A DNA stretch of 25,100 nt from Carex sylvatica. Lineage: Eukaryota; Streptophyta; Magnoliopsida; Poales; Cyperaceae. A program made the position numbers and the translations under genes. Position 1 is the stretch's first letter. Each line of letters opens with the position of its first letter. Below the pieces are notes generated by a model, which saw only the letters and a list, made by a program, of their open reading frames with translations, did no database searches and was not told the DNA's origin. Of the stretch, positions 8,159 to 17,051 are shown piece by piece. The DNA lies in the NCBI GenBank assembly GCA_964058845.1, contig CAXKVR010000208.1:1-25100 (forward strand), written 5' to 3'.

Positions 8159-8173
8159 TATCTTGTTATTATT
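8159..8173. repeat. LINE target-site duplication, truncated 5' side
   Basis: Perfect copy of 7749-7763 at the truncated end of the LINE fragment. Confidence 0.88.
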
Positions 8174-8220
8174 TTACAATATAAATCGATCGGGATAGAG
8201 CGCCTGCGGCTTATGGGCTG

Positions 8221-8574
8221 ATTTTTTTTTATTAATAGAAAATAAATAAATAAAATATCGAAAGAGAGATAGAATTTGTTGAAATTTTGAAATATAGGAA
8301 CAACGGGATTGGACGGAATAAACTATCAGATTCAGCTAATTTTGTCTCTAACCATGTAAACTCGTTAATTAAAAATAATAATAATAAATAATACTGGACG
8401 AGATGGACTATTCCATTCAGATTTTTTTTTCTTTAATTAGTGAGTTTGTATGGTTGGGGACGGAATTAGATGAGCGTGATAGTTAAATCACCGTTCTTCC
8501 TATATTTTGAAATTTCATCAAATCAAATTCCTATTTCGATATTTTATTTTTTTATTTTTTATTAATAAAAAAAT
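8221..8574. mobile_element. Foldback inverted-repeat element
   Basis: The left arm (about 8221-8373) pairs with the reverse complement of the right arm (about 8432-8574). Shared blocks include ATTTCAAAATATAGGAA, CTAACCATGTAAACTC versus CCAACCATACAAACTC, and the outer TTTTTATTAAT. The centre is about 58 bp of simple AT-rich sequence. Weaker similarity may extend outward to about 8208 and 8600. There is no coding content and no target duplication was identified. Confidence 0.68.
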
Positions 8575-8775
8575 GGGGCTCGTGGGGGGCGTGAAAAAGA
8601 AGGAGATTCCCTTCCTTTACTTTTTGTTTGGTTTTCTACAGATTATTCCGTGTGACAAGTTTCTTTGTTCACGATTTCTTATCCGCTATGCACATGTTTG
8701 TAAAGTAAGAAAACATAGAATCATGGTAAATATACGTTCCGATCTATTTATGATTTATACTATTATATAATAGGA

Positions 8776-9685
8776 AATAAATCTGACCCTGTGTTACTCC
8801 GATCCCAACAGTTAATATTTGTAGATTTGAGCATGATTTTTTTTCCATTGAGATTCGTGCATAAAATAAAATTAGGGTTAATTTCTTGTGTACCCTTCAA
8901 CTCTTTCTTATTTTATTATGTACCCTTCAAGACTTCAATATATTATATTTATCTCTCAACTCTTCTCACTCTTTCTTATTTACCCTTTACATTTAGTCAA
9001 CACACTTTAATTTTAATATTTCCTATTATACCCCTCATTTATTTCATCTCCTTTAATTAAAGAAAATGAACGTGTAAGAGAGACAATGGTAACGCGACTG
9101 ATGAGGAGGAGAGGCCATTTTTGAGCTTCTCCTTCGCTTCTCTAGTGGAGCTTTTTTATTCGCAACAATTCGGATCGGAGTGTGAGTTGTAGTGTGGGTT
9201 TAGGTCTCTCGGTTACTTTTTGCACTTGGTCGGGAAAGCGTTAGGCGAGTAGAGACCTTGAAGGGTAAAGGAGAGAAGATATGTAAAGTGAACATTGTAA
9301 AAAAGAATGTACTTCGGTAACCCGCTAACCTGATCATGAGTTTAGTCTTATACTCCTAATGGATTTGGAGTGAGGTGCTAAAATGCACTAACCACCATTG
9401 TCTCTCTTCTCTCTCCCATGCCTTCATTTGCTTTAATTGAAAGATATGAAATAAATGAGGGGTATAATGAGATATATTAAAATTAAAGTGTGTAAACTAA
9501 TTGTAAGGGGTAAATAAGAAATAATGAGAAGATCGAGTTGAGAGGTAAATATAATATATTGAAGTCGTGAAGGATAAATAAGAAAATAAGCAAGAGTTGA
9601 AGGGCACATAAGAAATTAACCCATAAAGTGGGTTAAATGGTTGGGATCGGAATAATAGTTCCTGTTATTCCCAAACAGATTTATT
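8776..9685. repeat. Outer inverted repeat enclosing the long-TIR element
   Basis: AATAAATCTG at 8776-8785 and TTACTCCGATCCCAAC at 8794-8809 recur in inverted order and orientation at 9640-9655 (GTTGGGATCGGAATAA) and 9676-9685 (CAGATTTATT). The spacing between the two blocks differs on the two sides. It probably marks the ends of an older element into which 8875-9622 inserted, or the true ends of one larger element. Confidence 0.55.
8875..9622. mobile_element. Long terminal inverted repeat element, 748 bp
   Basis: The left arm 8875-9089 and right arm 9394-9622 are imperfect inverted repeats of about 215-229 bp. They run from GGGTTAATTTCTTGTG at the outside to AGAGAGACAATGGT at the inside, with shared landmarks such as ACACACTTTAATTTTAAT and ATACCCCTCATTTATTTCAT. 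The 304-bp centre has no ORF. Arms this long are typical of non-autonomous Mutator-like elements. The 9 bp outside each end (ATAAAATTA and ATAAAGTGG) match at 6 positions, a weak 9-bp target duplication. Confidence 0.75.
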
Positions 9686-10174
9686 AATTTGCACATAATT
9701 AGATATCTGTTGGAATGTTTTAAAACAAATATATTTTAAAAAAAAAAAGTTTCACCATTTTTTCCGGGAAGAATCAGGTATTGAATCAATTAGTAGGCGT
9801 AAAAAAAAAATGAACCGTTTTATGAAGTACAATTTTCCTTCACTTTAAAAATAGTTTTCAATTTTTTTCCACTTTTTTGGAAACTTTTTTTTTCTCAATC
9901 AATTCACAATTCGAACAGTAATTTTTTCAAACTTTTAGTATTTTTTTATTTTTTCAATAAACTAACTTACAATCGGAAAAAAAATACTTAAATAAGACTA
10001 TGAGCGTGACTGTCCTCCACCATTTTAATTACCTAACATCATTTCATGTAAAAATTTATTAGTCATGTGTTGTTAATTATCACGTAACGTGAACAAATCA
10101 TAATACATAGCCATTTCACATTACTTAACATAATTATATCAGGTTAAACTAACTACAGTTTCTTCTGGTGGCAA
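9686..10174. other. Upstream region of the dioxygenase gene
   Basis: AT-rich, with many T and A runs and no gene. CACGTAACGTGAAC at 10081-10094 contains ACGTG-type cores that plant bZIP/bHLH factors often bind; whether it acts here is unknown. Confidence 0.35.
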
Positions 10175-10182
10175 CTATAAAT
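10175..10182 (+). promoter_or_regulatory. TATA box of the dioxygenase gene
   Basis: CTATAAAT lies about 56 bp before the chosen ATG at 10231. That would place transcription start near 10205-10210 and leave a short leader, which fits plant promoters and argues against the earlier in-frame GTG at 10168. Confidence 0.6.
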
Positions 10183-10230
10183 TCATTCCCCAAATACATA
10201 GCTCTCACAAGGTTCATAAGCTCTAACATT

Positions 10231-11990
10231 ATGGCAGCACCAACATATGAAGGTAGCCCCATTAAAACAAACAGTTCTCCAAAAGATTTTGAGGAATTTG
10301 ATGAGAGAAAAACAGGTGTGAAAGGCCTCATCGACTCCGGCATAAGCAAGATTCCCGAATTCTTTGTTCATCATCGAAAAGTCTCCTTAGAGGCACCTGT
10401 TCCGGGACTCCAAGTCCCTATCATAGACTTTGAATCAATCGACAAAGATGAATCTTCCTATAAACGGATTGTTCAAGAGGTACAAACGACACCATAATAG
10501 TAATAAATGATCCTATATAGCACTTGTGTGTACTGTTGTGTGCCATATATTTGGTACTAACTATTGCATATATACTGCGGGGTGCACCATTACCTTCTCT
10601 TACAGGTTCTTCAAGCGTCAGTTTCATGGGGAGTTTTCCAGGTGGTGAATCATGGGATGGCGAAAGACGAGTTAGACAATGTCATCGAAAAAGTAAAAGA
10701 GTTTCATGAGGGAAATGAAGAGGTGAAGAAGAAGCTCTACAGCCGCAATCAATCCAACAAAGTGAGGTTTGTCTCCAACCTAATACAGTTGGATGACGCC
10801 ATTTGGCGCGACTCCCTTGTTTGCACCTTTCACGGATCGCTGGATCCTACTGAAATACCGCTGGTTTGCAGGTAAAACTTATCTTTTTCCAAGAGAAATG
10901 TATAAAAATTCAAATCTTACATATGCTTTTTTTTTTTTTTCCTAATTTTTTCTGGTACGTACTAAATTGGTAAGGGAAATTTCTTAAATCAACAAATTAG
11001 TATTCAGCCGCAGTGACAAAAAGAAAAAACACTTGAGGTGATAAGTACAGATATGTAAAAGGATGCTATATATTCTTTTTAAACAGTAGAACATGTAATT
11101 CTAACAATCTAGAACAGGACATGGGACATTCATGGCTTTGTTTGATTCATGACATACATAACTGTAGTAATATCGAGCATCCCGGTCATCGACTATAATA
11201 GTTTTATTTCAGGAAGACAATTATGAATTACAAAGAAGGGGTATCTCGAGTCGTAGAGATATTGTATGAGTTGCTATCAGTAGCACTAGGCTTGCCTCCA
11301 GACTGCATTAAAAACATGAACTATGCAAACACACAAATTTTTTCCCATTACTATCCCCCTTGTCCAGAGCCGGAGCTGACAATGGGTCTTCACATGCACA
11401 CTGATACATCCTTCATTACGGTGCTCCTCCAGGACGATCTCGGTGGCCTTCAAGTGCTTCATGATGGCTATTTGGTTGATGTCACGTCCATTCCCGGTGC
11501 TTTGGTTGTCAATATTGGTGATCTTCTTAAGGTACATATATATCATTATTATCTTCTCTGAAACTGGTACAAAAGTATGCATATATCTTGTAGCTTTACA
11601 AATAAAGTAGACTTCTTATTTGTTCAACATCTGAATTCAATTTTTAATTTAATAATTAAATCAAAGTACAAACACCAAGTGGTTTTTTTTGATAAATTAG
11701 ATCATTTTTAATTAATCATTTTTTTTTGCGTTTTGTTTGAATAGTGTTTTACCAATGACAAGTTGAAGAGTGCTGGGCACCATGTATTAGCAAGCAAAAG
11801 AGGGCCCAGGATCTCGGTTCCAGCTTTTTTTACTCCAGCTTTTGATTCTGAGAAACCTTTTGGTCCTCTGAAGTTGCTATTGTCTGATGAGAATCCACCA
11901 CTCTACCAGGAGTTTATTTTTGCTGATTATCTCAAGACGCACCACTCAAAGGCGCCCAATACTTCTGCTTTAAGCTATTATAAAATTTGA
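10231..11990 (+). CDS. 2-oxoglutarate/Fe(II)-dependent dioxygenase, ACC-oxidase-homolog type
   Basis: Exons 10231-10479, 10606-10871, 11213-11531 and 11745-11990, all with GT-AG introns, give 359 residues, the usual family length. The N-terminal domain has the TGVKGL motif (~residue 30) and WGVFQVVNHG (~93-102). The jelly-roll core has the iron ligands H234 and D236 (HTD) and H290 (SAGHHV, where relatives usually have EHRV). The 2-oxoglutarate ligands are R300 and S302 in GPRISV. HYYPPCPEPELT and GGLQVLH are typical. The sequence resembles 'ACC oxidase homolog 1-like' enzymes (DOXC class), soluble oxidases of specialised metabolism. True ACC oxidases are a different subfamily, so ethylene synthesis should not be assumed. 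The substrate cannot be told. No frameshift or stop is seen, so the gene looks functional. Its neighbours are repeats on both sides. Confidence 0.93.
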
Positions 11991-12019
11991 CTTTAATTGT
12001 ATTATTTTAAAATATATTT

Positions 12020-12025
12020 AATAAA
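12020..12025 (+). terminator. Candidate polyadenylation signal of the dioxygenase gene
   Basis: AATAAA lies 30 bases after the TGA stop in a T/A-rich context. This is a reasonable plant near-upstream element, but plant signals are loose. Confidence 0.45.
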
Positions 12026-12466
12026 TTTGATAATCAACGTGATGCACGTTGAGGTACTTAAAAGTTTGTGCAACTGATCTCCATCATTTTCATTTTTTAA
12101 TAAGCATGGTAGTAGCAGGATCTCCATCCATTTCTAGTTGCATTAAAATACATTGTCCATACTAATTTTTATTTTTTTGACAAAGGTCCATACTAAATTC
12201 TTTATTTTGATGAAATTTTATGTTGATTGTCATAGTTGTCGAATTATTAAATTATCAATAAATGTCTTTAATTAGTTAATTAAATAACGGTGGAAGTTTA
12301 TATCTAAGATTATATTTGCTGAATAATACTGGTTGTGATAGAAATTTGATTCCTCAATGGTTAATTAGTATTTGTGTATGACTGATGCTAATGCATGAAC
12401 AACGTGGGCTTGGAACGCTTCAAGTACTGTATTACTAGCTGCTGAGTATTTGGGTTTCTTGGAACG
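12026..12466. other. Gene-less AT-rich stretch downstream of the dioxygenase
   Basis: Nothing coding was seen. Two short related words, GGGCTTGGAACGCTTCAAG (12406-12424) and TTCTTGGAACGCTTGAAT (12457-12474), form a small local direct repeat at the left edge of repeat copy D. Confidence 0.3.
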
Positions 12467-12581
12467 CTTGAATAGAGTTGCTGAATTTTGAGTAATACGT
12501 AATTGATGTTGTTTGAGTATGTCTTGGATCTCTGATCTAAAATTTATTTATGCTTAAATTGTTGTGATATGTTAATTAATA
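12467..12581 (+). repeat. Low-copy repeat, copy D (partial)
   Basis: Matches 2081-2199 and 13836-13945 from CTTGAATAGAGTTGCTGAAT through GTTAATTAATA. It is cut off at 12581 exactly where the 1081-bp inverted-repeat element starts. The expected continuation (TGTTGCATCACATG) is not found on the element's right side. Confidence 0.7.
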
Positions 12582-13662
12582 GGATGCTGATAATTATCTC
12601 TGCACTTCCATCCCTCCATTTATCCATGCATTAACTTTTATAATTACTATGGGGAACCATAAAAACTCTAGCACTATTTTTTTTCTAAAGTAATAATACT
12701 TGCGCACGAAAGTATTTATACCTATACGGTGAACAATTTTTACATGAATAATTGTTTCTCCAACCATATCTCAAATTACATGGGGAACCATGCACATTTT
12801 TAGAGGTGTTTTTTTTTAATCTCATTTCAATCTTGTCTACATTTCTGACAATCTATGAGAAATTTTGCGAATCAAAAATCACGAACGTCTTCTACATAAT
12901 TTTCTCTTTCAAATGAAATCCATAATGACATATTTTCGGACTTGTTGTTATACAAGTATTTATAATTCATATTGCAAGTATTTATACCTATTCTTGCAAG
13001 TATTTTTTACATATGACACTGACTGATATATGAAAGTATTACAAGTATTTATACTTATACACTAGAGTATTTATATCTATGTAAAAAATACTTGAATAAT
13101 CACCTTGTATACGTTTATCGTGATAATTTTTTTTTATATGGATAAATAATTAGTGGAGACCATAGTACAACCTTTAATTTTAGAAGTGAATCCTTTAAAT
13201 TTAGAAGCGTTTAAATAATTAGTGGGGACCATAGTACAACCTTTAATTTTAGAAGTTAACCCTTTAAATTTAGAAGTGTTTAAATAATTAGTGGGGATCA
13301 TAGTACCTCATAGATTCGCAAAATTACGTAGAAGACGTTCGTGATGTTAGATTCGCAAAATTCTCATAGATTGTTAGAAATATGAATAAGATTGAAATGA
13401 GACAAAAAAACCTACCTCTAAGAACATGCATGGTCGCCCCATATAATTTGAGATATGGTTGGAGAGACAATTATTCATGTAAAAATTATTCACCGTATAG
13501 ATATTAATACTTCCGTTCTTAGGGATAAATAATTTCGTGCGCAAGTATTAATACTTTAGAAGAAAAACTAGTGCTGGAGTTTTTATGATCATCCATAATA
13601 GTTATGGAAGTTAATGCAGAGATAAATGAGAGATGTGAATGTGGGGATAATTGTCAACACCC
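12582..13662. mobile_element. 1.08-kb inverted-repeat (Mutator-like or MITE) element
   Basis: The left arm 12582-12904 and right arm about 13320-13662 are inverted repeats of some 320-340 bp, sharing TGAATAATTGTYTCTCCAACC, CTTGCGCACGAA and CACGAACGTCTTCTAC. The ends read GGATGCTGATAATTATC and, reversed, GGGTGTTGACAATTATC. The flanks TAATTAATA (12573-12581) and TAATTAGAA (13663-13671) match at 7 of 9 positions, compatible with a decayed 9-bp Mutator-type duplication. The centre has recurrent AAGTATTTATA words and a 69-bp tandem repeat but no ORF. Confidence 0.75.
13144..13307. repeat. 69-bp tandem repeat, 2.4 copies
   Basis: Units 13144-13212 and 13213-13281, then a partial unit 13282-13307, each start AAATAATTAGTGG and include CATAGTACAACC. 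The full units differ at only a few positions. A further partial relative (CTTTAATTTTAGAAGTGTTTAGATAATTAG, split over 13721-13750) lies just outside the enclosing inverted-repeat element. Confidence 0.88.
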
Positions 13663-13751
13663 TAATTAGAATAATTATATTAATGTAAATAATTATCACC
13701 TTTCTTATTTAATTTGGACTCTTTAATTTTAGAAGTGTTTAGATAATTAGG

Positions 13752-14515
13752 AGAGAGAAGGAAGTATTTGGATTGCCTCGCCTCTACATAAATTTCCACG
13801 TTAACAACGGACACGTTCTTTCAACCTTCAACACTTGAATAGAGTTGCTGAATTTTGAGTAGGTAATTGATGATTTTGAGTACGTCTTGGATCTCTGATC
13901 TAAAGTTTATTCATACATAAATTGTTGTGATAGACTAATTAATATGTTGCATCACATGACAATGTGTATGCAACTCTTCCGAGCACTGAACTAAAGACCT
14001 TATCAAATAAATTTATTTTTTATTAAGAAAGATAGAGGTGATTAAGTCCTGTGCGATCCACCTAAAATACTTTATTAGTGTGAATGAATTGTTGAGATGG
14101 GCGCCTCGATCTCGGCACTTGTGCGAAGGGCTTTGAAAAACCATTAGTTATTTGATAACGACATGCAAGCGTCTTGGACAATTACAGAGCTGGTATAGTA
14201 TTCTACTAATTTCTCTGTCCGATTCGTATTATAATAATCCGTATCTTATTGTTTAATTATCAGATCTCCAATTGGAGTTGAGCCAATTAATCAATCATGT
14301 GCATCAAGCATGACATGAGTAATTAATGGTAGTGTATCCATGGTGATAAATGGTAAATTAATGACGAAGAAATTTATAAAGGTGTATCCATTTTATAGAA
14401 TGGCATCTTTGACTGCCATATGAGAAGAAGAGCGTGAAATTTTGCCAACCAAAAAGCAAAATAAATTATCATCCATTCAAAATGAAAGATCAAAACCTAC
14501 CACAAGCGCTTATAT
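13752..14515 (+). repeat. Low-copy repeat, copy B (uninterrupted)
   Basis: The longest intact copy matches 1990-2205 plus 5011-5588, with GCATC at 13949-13953 uninterrupted. It therefore serves as the empty target site for the LTR retrotransposon. Identity to copy A is about 94% by eye, with several small indels. There is no coding capacity. Similarity ends around 14515 (TTATAT). Confidence 0.82.
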
Positions 14516-14750
14516 AAGTTTGTTATGTTGGAAATTAAGTTTGAAAAACTCAAAATTCTCATTTCAATAAAATTTGCTTATAATCTCCATTTCTGGTATT
14601 TGAAAATTAGAGATCATATCAAATATATATTTTCTTAATTGTGAATTACTTTAGTAATGACCCTTCATTATTTTATCACAACCTTTTGCCGTTGCACTTC
14701 TTGAAAGCATATGCATTTCTTTTGTTTAAATCTCTGATTGAAGATAATTG
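14516..14750. other. Gene-less spacer
   Basis: AT-rich sequence between repeat copies B and C; no feature could be supported. Confidence 0.3.
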
Positions 14751-14930
14751 CTGATAATTGAGTAGGTCTTAGATCTCTGATTGAAGGTTAGTGCATACTT
14801 AAATTGGTGTGATAGGATAATTAATATGTTGCATCACATGACAATGTGCACGCAACTTAATTTGTTATTAAGAAAGATAGAGCCGATTAAGTCCTGTCCA
14901 ATCCATCTAAAATACTCTTGGTACATGGTT
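14751..14930 (+). repeat. Low-copy repeat, copy C (partial, diverged)
   Basis: Shares GAGTAGGTCTTAGATCTCTGAT, GATAGGATAATTAATATG, TTGCATCACATGACAATGTG and AAGAAAGATAGAGCCGATTAAG with copies A and B. It has a deletion of about 45 bp relative to them after GCAACT and is lost after about 14918-14930. It is a second uninterrupted GCATC site (14831-14835). Confidence 0.72.
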
Positions 14931-15319
14931 CTATACAATATCTAAGGTTCATCTATAGTTTCACACAATTTTTTTTTTGTCATATACTCTATTTACATAA
15001 TCAAAGAATAATAATATTCAAAAAGAGAGAAAAATAAAAAGAAATCATAGAAGTAGTGAGATGAAATTACGGTTAGTGCTTATATGTAAAACATTCATTC
15101 TATGCATATTAAAAAAAAGTTGCTATGGTAATCGCCACACATTGTGGCAGTTGGAGCATTTTTGAAATATTTGAAAACCGAGGACATATTTGGAATTTAT
15201 TATTTAATTGGCGATATTTAAGAAAATTATGTCGTTATCGTTGGCATCGCAGGAAATAATTTGGATTGTCTAATGAGGGAATTTTTAATTTTAGTATAAT
15301 TTCAGGTCAGGAAGCCTTT
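14931..15319. other. Gene-less AT-rich stretch
   Basis: No gene or classified repeat was seen. Confidence 0.3.
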
Positions 15320-15875
15320 TGACGAAAACCAAACCGATACGGACTTGGACTTGGACTAGGACTTGATACAGATTAATTGTTCTTCAATTTTCTTGAATGG
15401 CTAGGCACAATTCCCAAGAAGGTTCCATGGGTCAAGCTTACATCAACCGGGGGAGCATGACGAAAACTAAACTGACTCGGACTCAGGCCCAGACTCCGTT
15501 TGGATTAATTATTCTTCAATCTTCTTGAATGGCTAAACACAAGTCCTAAGAAGACGTTCCACAAGTCCCACTAATTCATCATTTCCTATGATGATTAATT
15601 GTAATATTAAATTATGTTGTGTTTTCTAAAATATTTTATTATGTTACTATTTTTTAAAGTTTGACTATTTTAATTTCCTAAGTTAATTATGTTAGAGTTT
15701 TCAAGAATTATTTAGAACTCCGAAATTCATTACGAGTTCTTAGTTCTTAAGTTGGACTTTTAGTTTTTCTAAGTTATTTATTATGTAATGGATTTATTAT
15801 AAGAATAGATGGCATGTCTATCTTTTTCTTTAAAACTTCGATAATATATGAAATGTTTCTTATCTCACTAAATCA
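15320..15875 (+). mobile_element. Gypsy-like LTR fragment with duplicated 5' end
   Basis: Two copies of a segment starting TGACGAAAAC (15320 and 15458) are 138 bp apart and share GGATTAATT/CAGATTAATT, TTCTTCAAT, CTTCTTGAATGGCTA and AAGAAG-GTTCCA. The second copy is preceded by a purine tract, CCGGGGGAG (15448-15456), and continues for about 418 bp to a CA near 15875. It has the AT-rich 'TTATTATGTAATGGATTTATTATAA' character of plant Ty3/gypsy LTR 3' halves. A plausible reading is a 5' LTR start fused by internal deletion to a polypurine tract plus 3' LTR. No target duplication was found. Confidence 0.45.
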
Positions 15876-17030
15876 AACAAAACCTGTACGTGAGAAGTAG
15901 AGTTTGGGATGTGCTGTCATTACCTTCGTATTTTGTTTTTCCAATTTAATTTAGTAGTATACCAAAATTCCAGTTTAATTTTCCAAATTTCAATTTAGTT
16001 CGTTGCATAAGCTGTGATTGGGCGAGAAAGAATAGAGAAATACTGGAGAAGCCCGGTATTAAACCAGATGGAGATGAGAAAGGAAAAAAATGAGGAGAAT
16101 GTCGCGTATTATACCTAACCAGCGGCCCCCACCTTCACATACTTCTTGTCATTTAAACCTCGTCTAGATAGTCCCTTCATTAATTAGTCTCTTCTTCCAT
16201 GGCTTACAAGGACCTAGTGGAAATAGCCTGAAGAGATAACCCTCCCCAAATGAAAGTGAAGAATCAAGAGAAATTGAGAACAAATTTGAAGGAAAAAAAA
16301 AAAAAAGGAAGGTGAGGAACTCCCTGTCAGCAAATTCTTGCTATGTGGCAAGCCAGAATAGGCTAGTGTGAAGAAAGGTTAAGAAGGAGAGTAGGAATAT
16401 ACCAAAAGAATGAAAGGACTTCACAGAAGATGTACTTCATTAATTGCATCGACACCAAAGTTAGTTGAACGTTTGTAGGAACATGGCCTGCTGACACCAA
16501 TAAACAGAAGTATTGATATATGAACTTAAATTAATCGGAAATTGCCAATTTCACCTCAACAATTGCAGATAGTTTAGTACCCAACAAATTAAGTTGCAAT
16601 TATTAATTTGATTTAGGGGACATCTTATATTAAGCACGCATCTCACGAGGGAATCATTTTTGTAATATAATTTATAGTCTGTTCCGGTTGTCCAGACTGT
16701 CCACTAAATAATTATCACATGGTAATTAATGATGCCTTGACCATTACTTCATCTCTCCTTTTAAAAAGGTGAAAAATTAAACAAACACATATGATATGTA
16801 GATTCGGTAAGGAACTGGTAATCAAATTATGTAAATAATAAATACATGAATATGGCCTATCCTTCCCATTACTTTGTCATTATTATACTCATAATTAGGA
16901 CCATTTACCAAGAGAAAATATAAATTATAAAATACAATAAGTATAAATGAAAGTGAGGCGCCTAGCCTACATTGAAGTGAAGAAAGAAGATAACGGGCCT
17001 GATCCCCTGATTTTTTAAAATAAAATAAGC
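15876..17030. other. Upstream region of the PDR transporter gene
   Basis: No coding exon was recognised. In particular, nothing resembles the conserved PDR first exon (the ...ALxWAAIExLPT... region). A 14-A run lies near 16290-16305, and purine-rich stretches occur around 16020-16090 and 16240-16400. The promoter or an unrecognised 5' exon may lie here. Confidence 0.35.
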
Positions 17031-17039
17031 TATAAAAGG
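17031..17039 (+). promoter_or_regulatory. TATA-like box next to the PDR start codon
   Basis: TATAAAAGG is a good match to a plant TATA box but lies only 21 bp before the first ATG of the model (17052). Transcription would normally start about 30 bp downstream of the box, after this ATG. So either the box is not used or the real start codon differs from the one chosen. Confidence 0.35.
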
Positions 17040-17051
17040 TGTAGTAAATAA

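Noticed and set aside
8507..9060. Two plus-strand open frames of 87 and 89 codons
   Set aside because: They are Phe/Ile/Leu-rich low-complexity frames lying in the arms of inverted-repeat elements, with no family likeness.
10168..10230. Longer N-terminus for the dioxygenase from a GTG codon
   Set aside because: GTG is not a normal plant start, the segment overlaps the TATA box at 10175, and the ATG at 10231 gives the usual family length.
12900..13140. Recurrent AAGTATTTATA words as a possible microRNA precursor or satellite
   Set aside because: Spacing is irregular, no stable hairpin with a defined arm was seen, and the words lie within the centre of an inverted-repeat element.
15876..17030. 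A missing first exon of the PDR gene
   Set aside because: All three plus frames were scanned for the conserved Trp-Ala-Ala / Leu-Pro-Thr pattern without a match; the purine-rich islands here have early stops.
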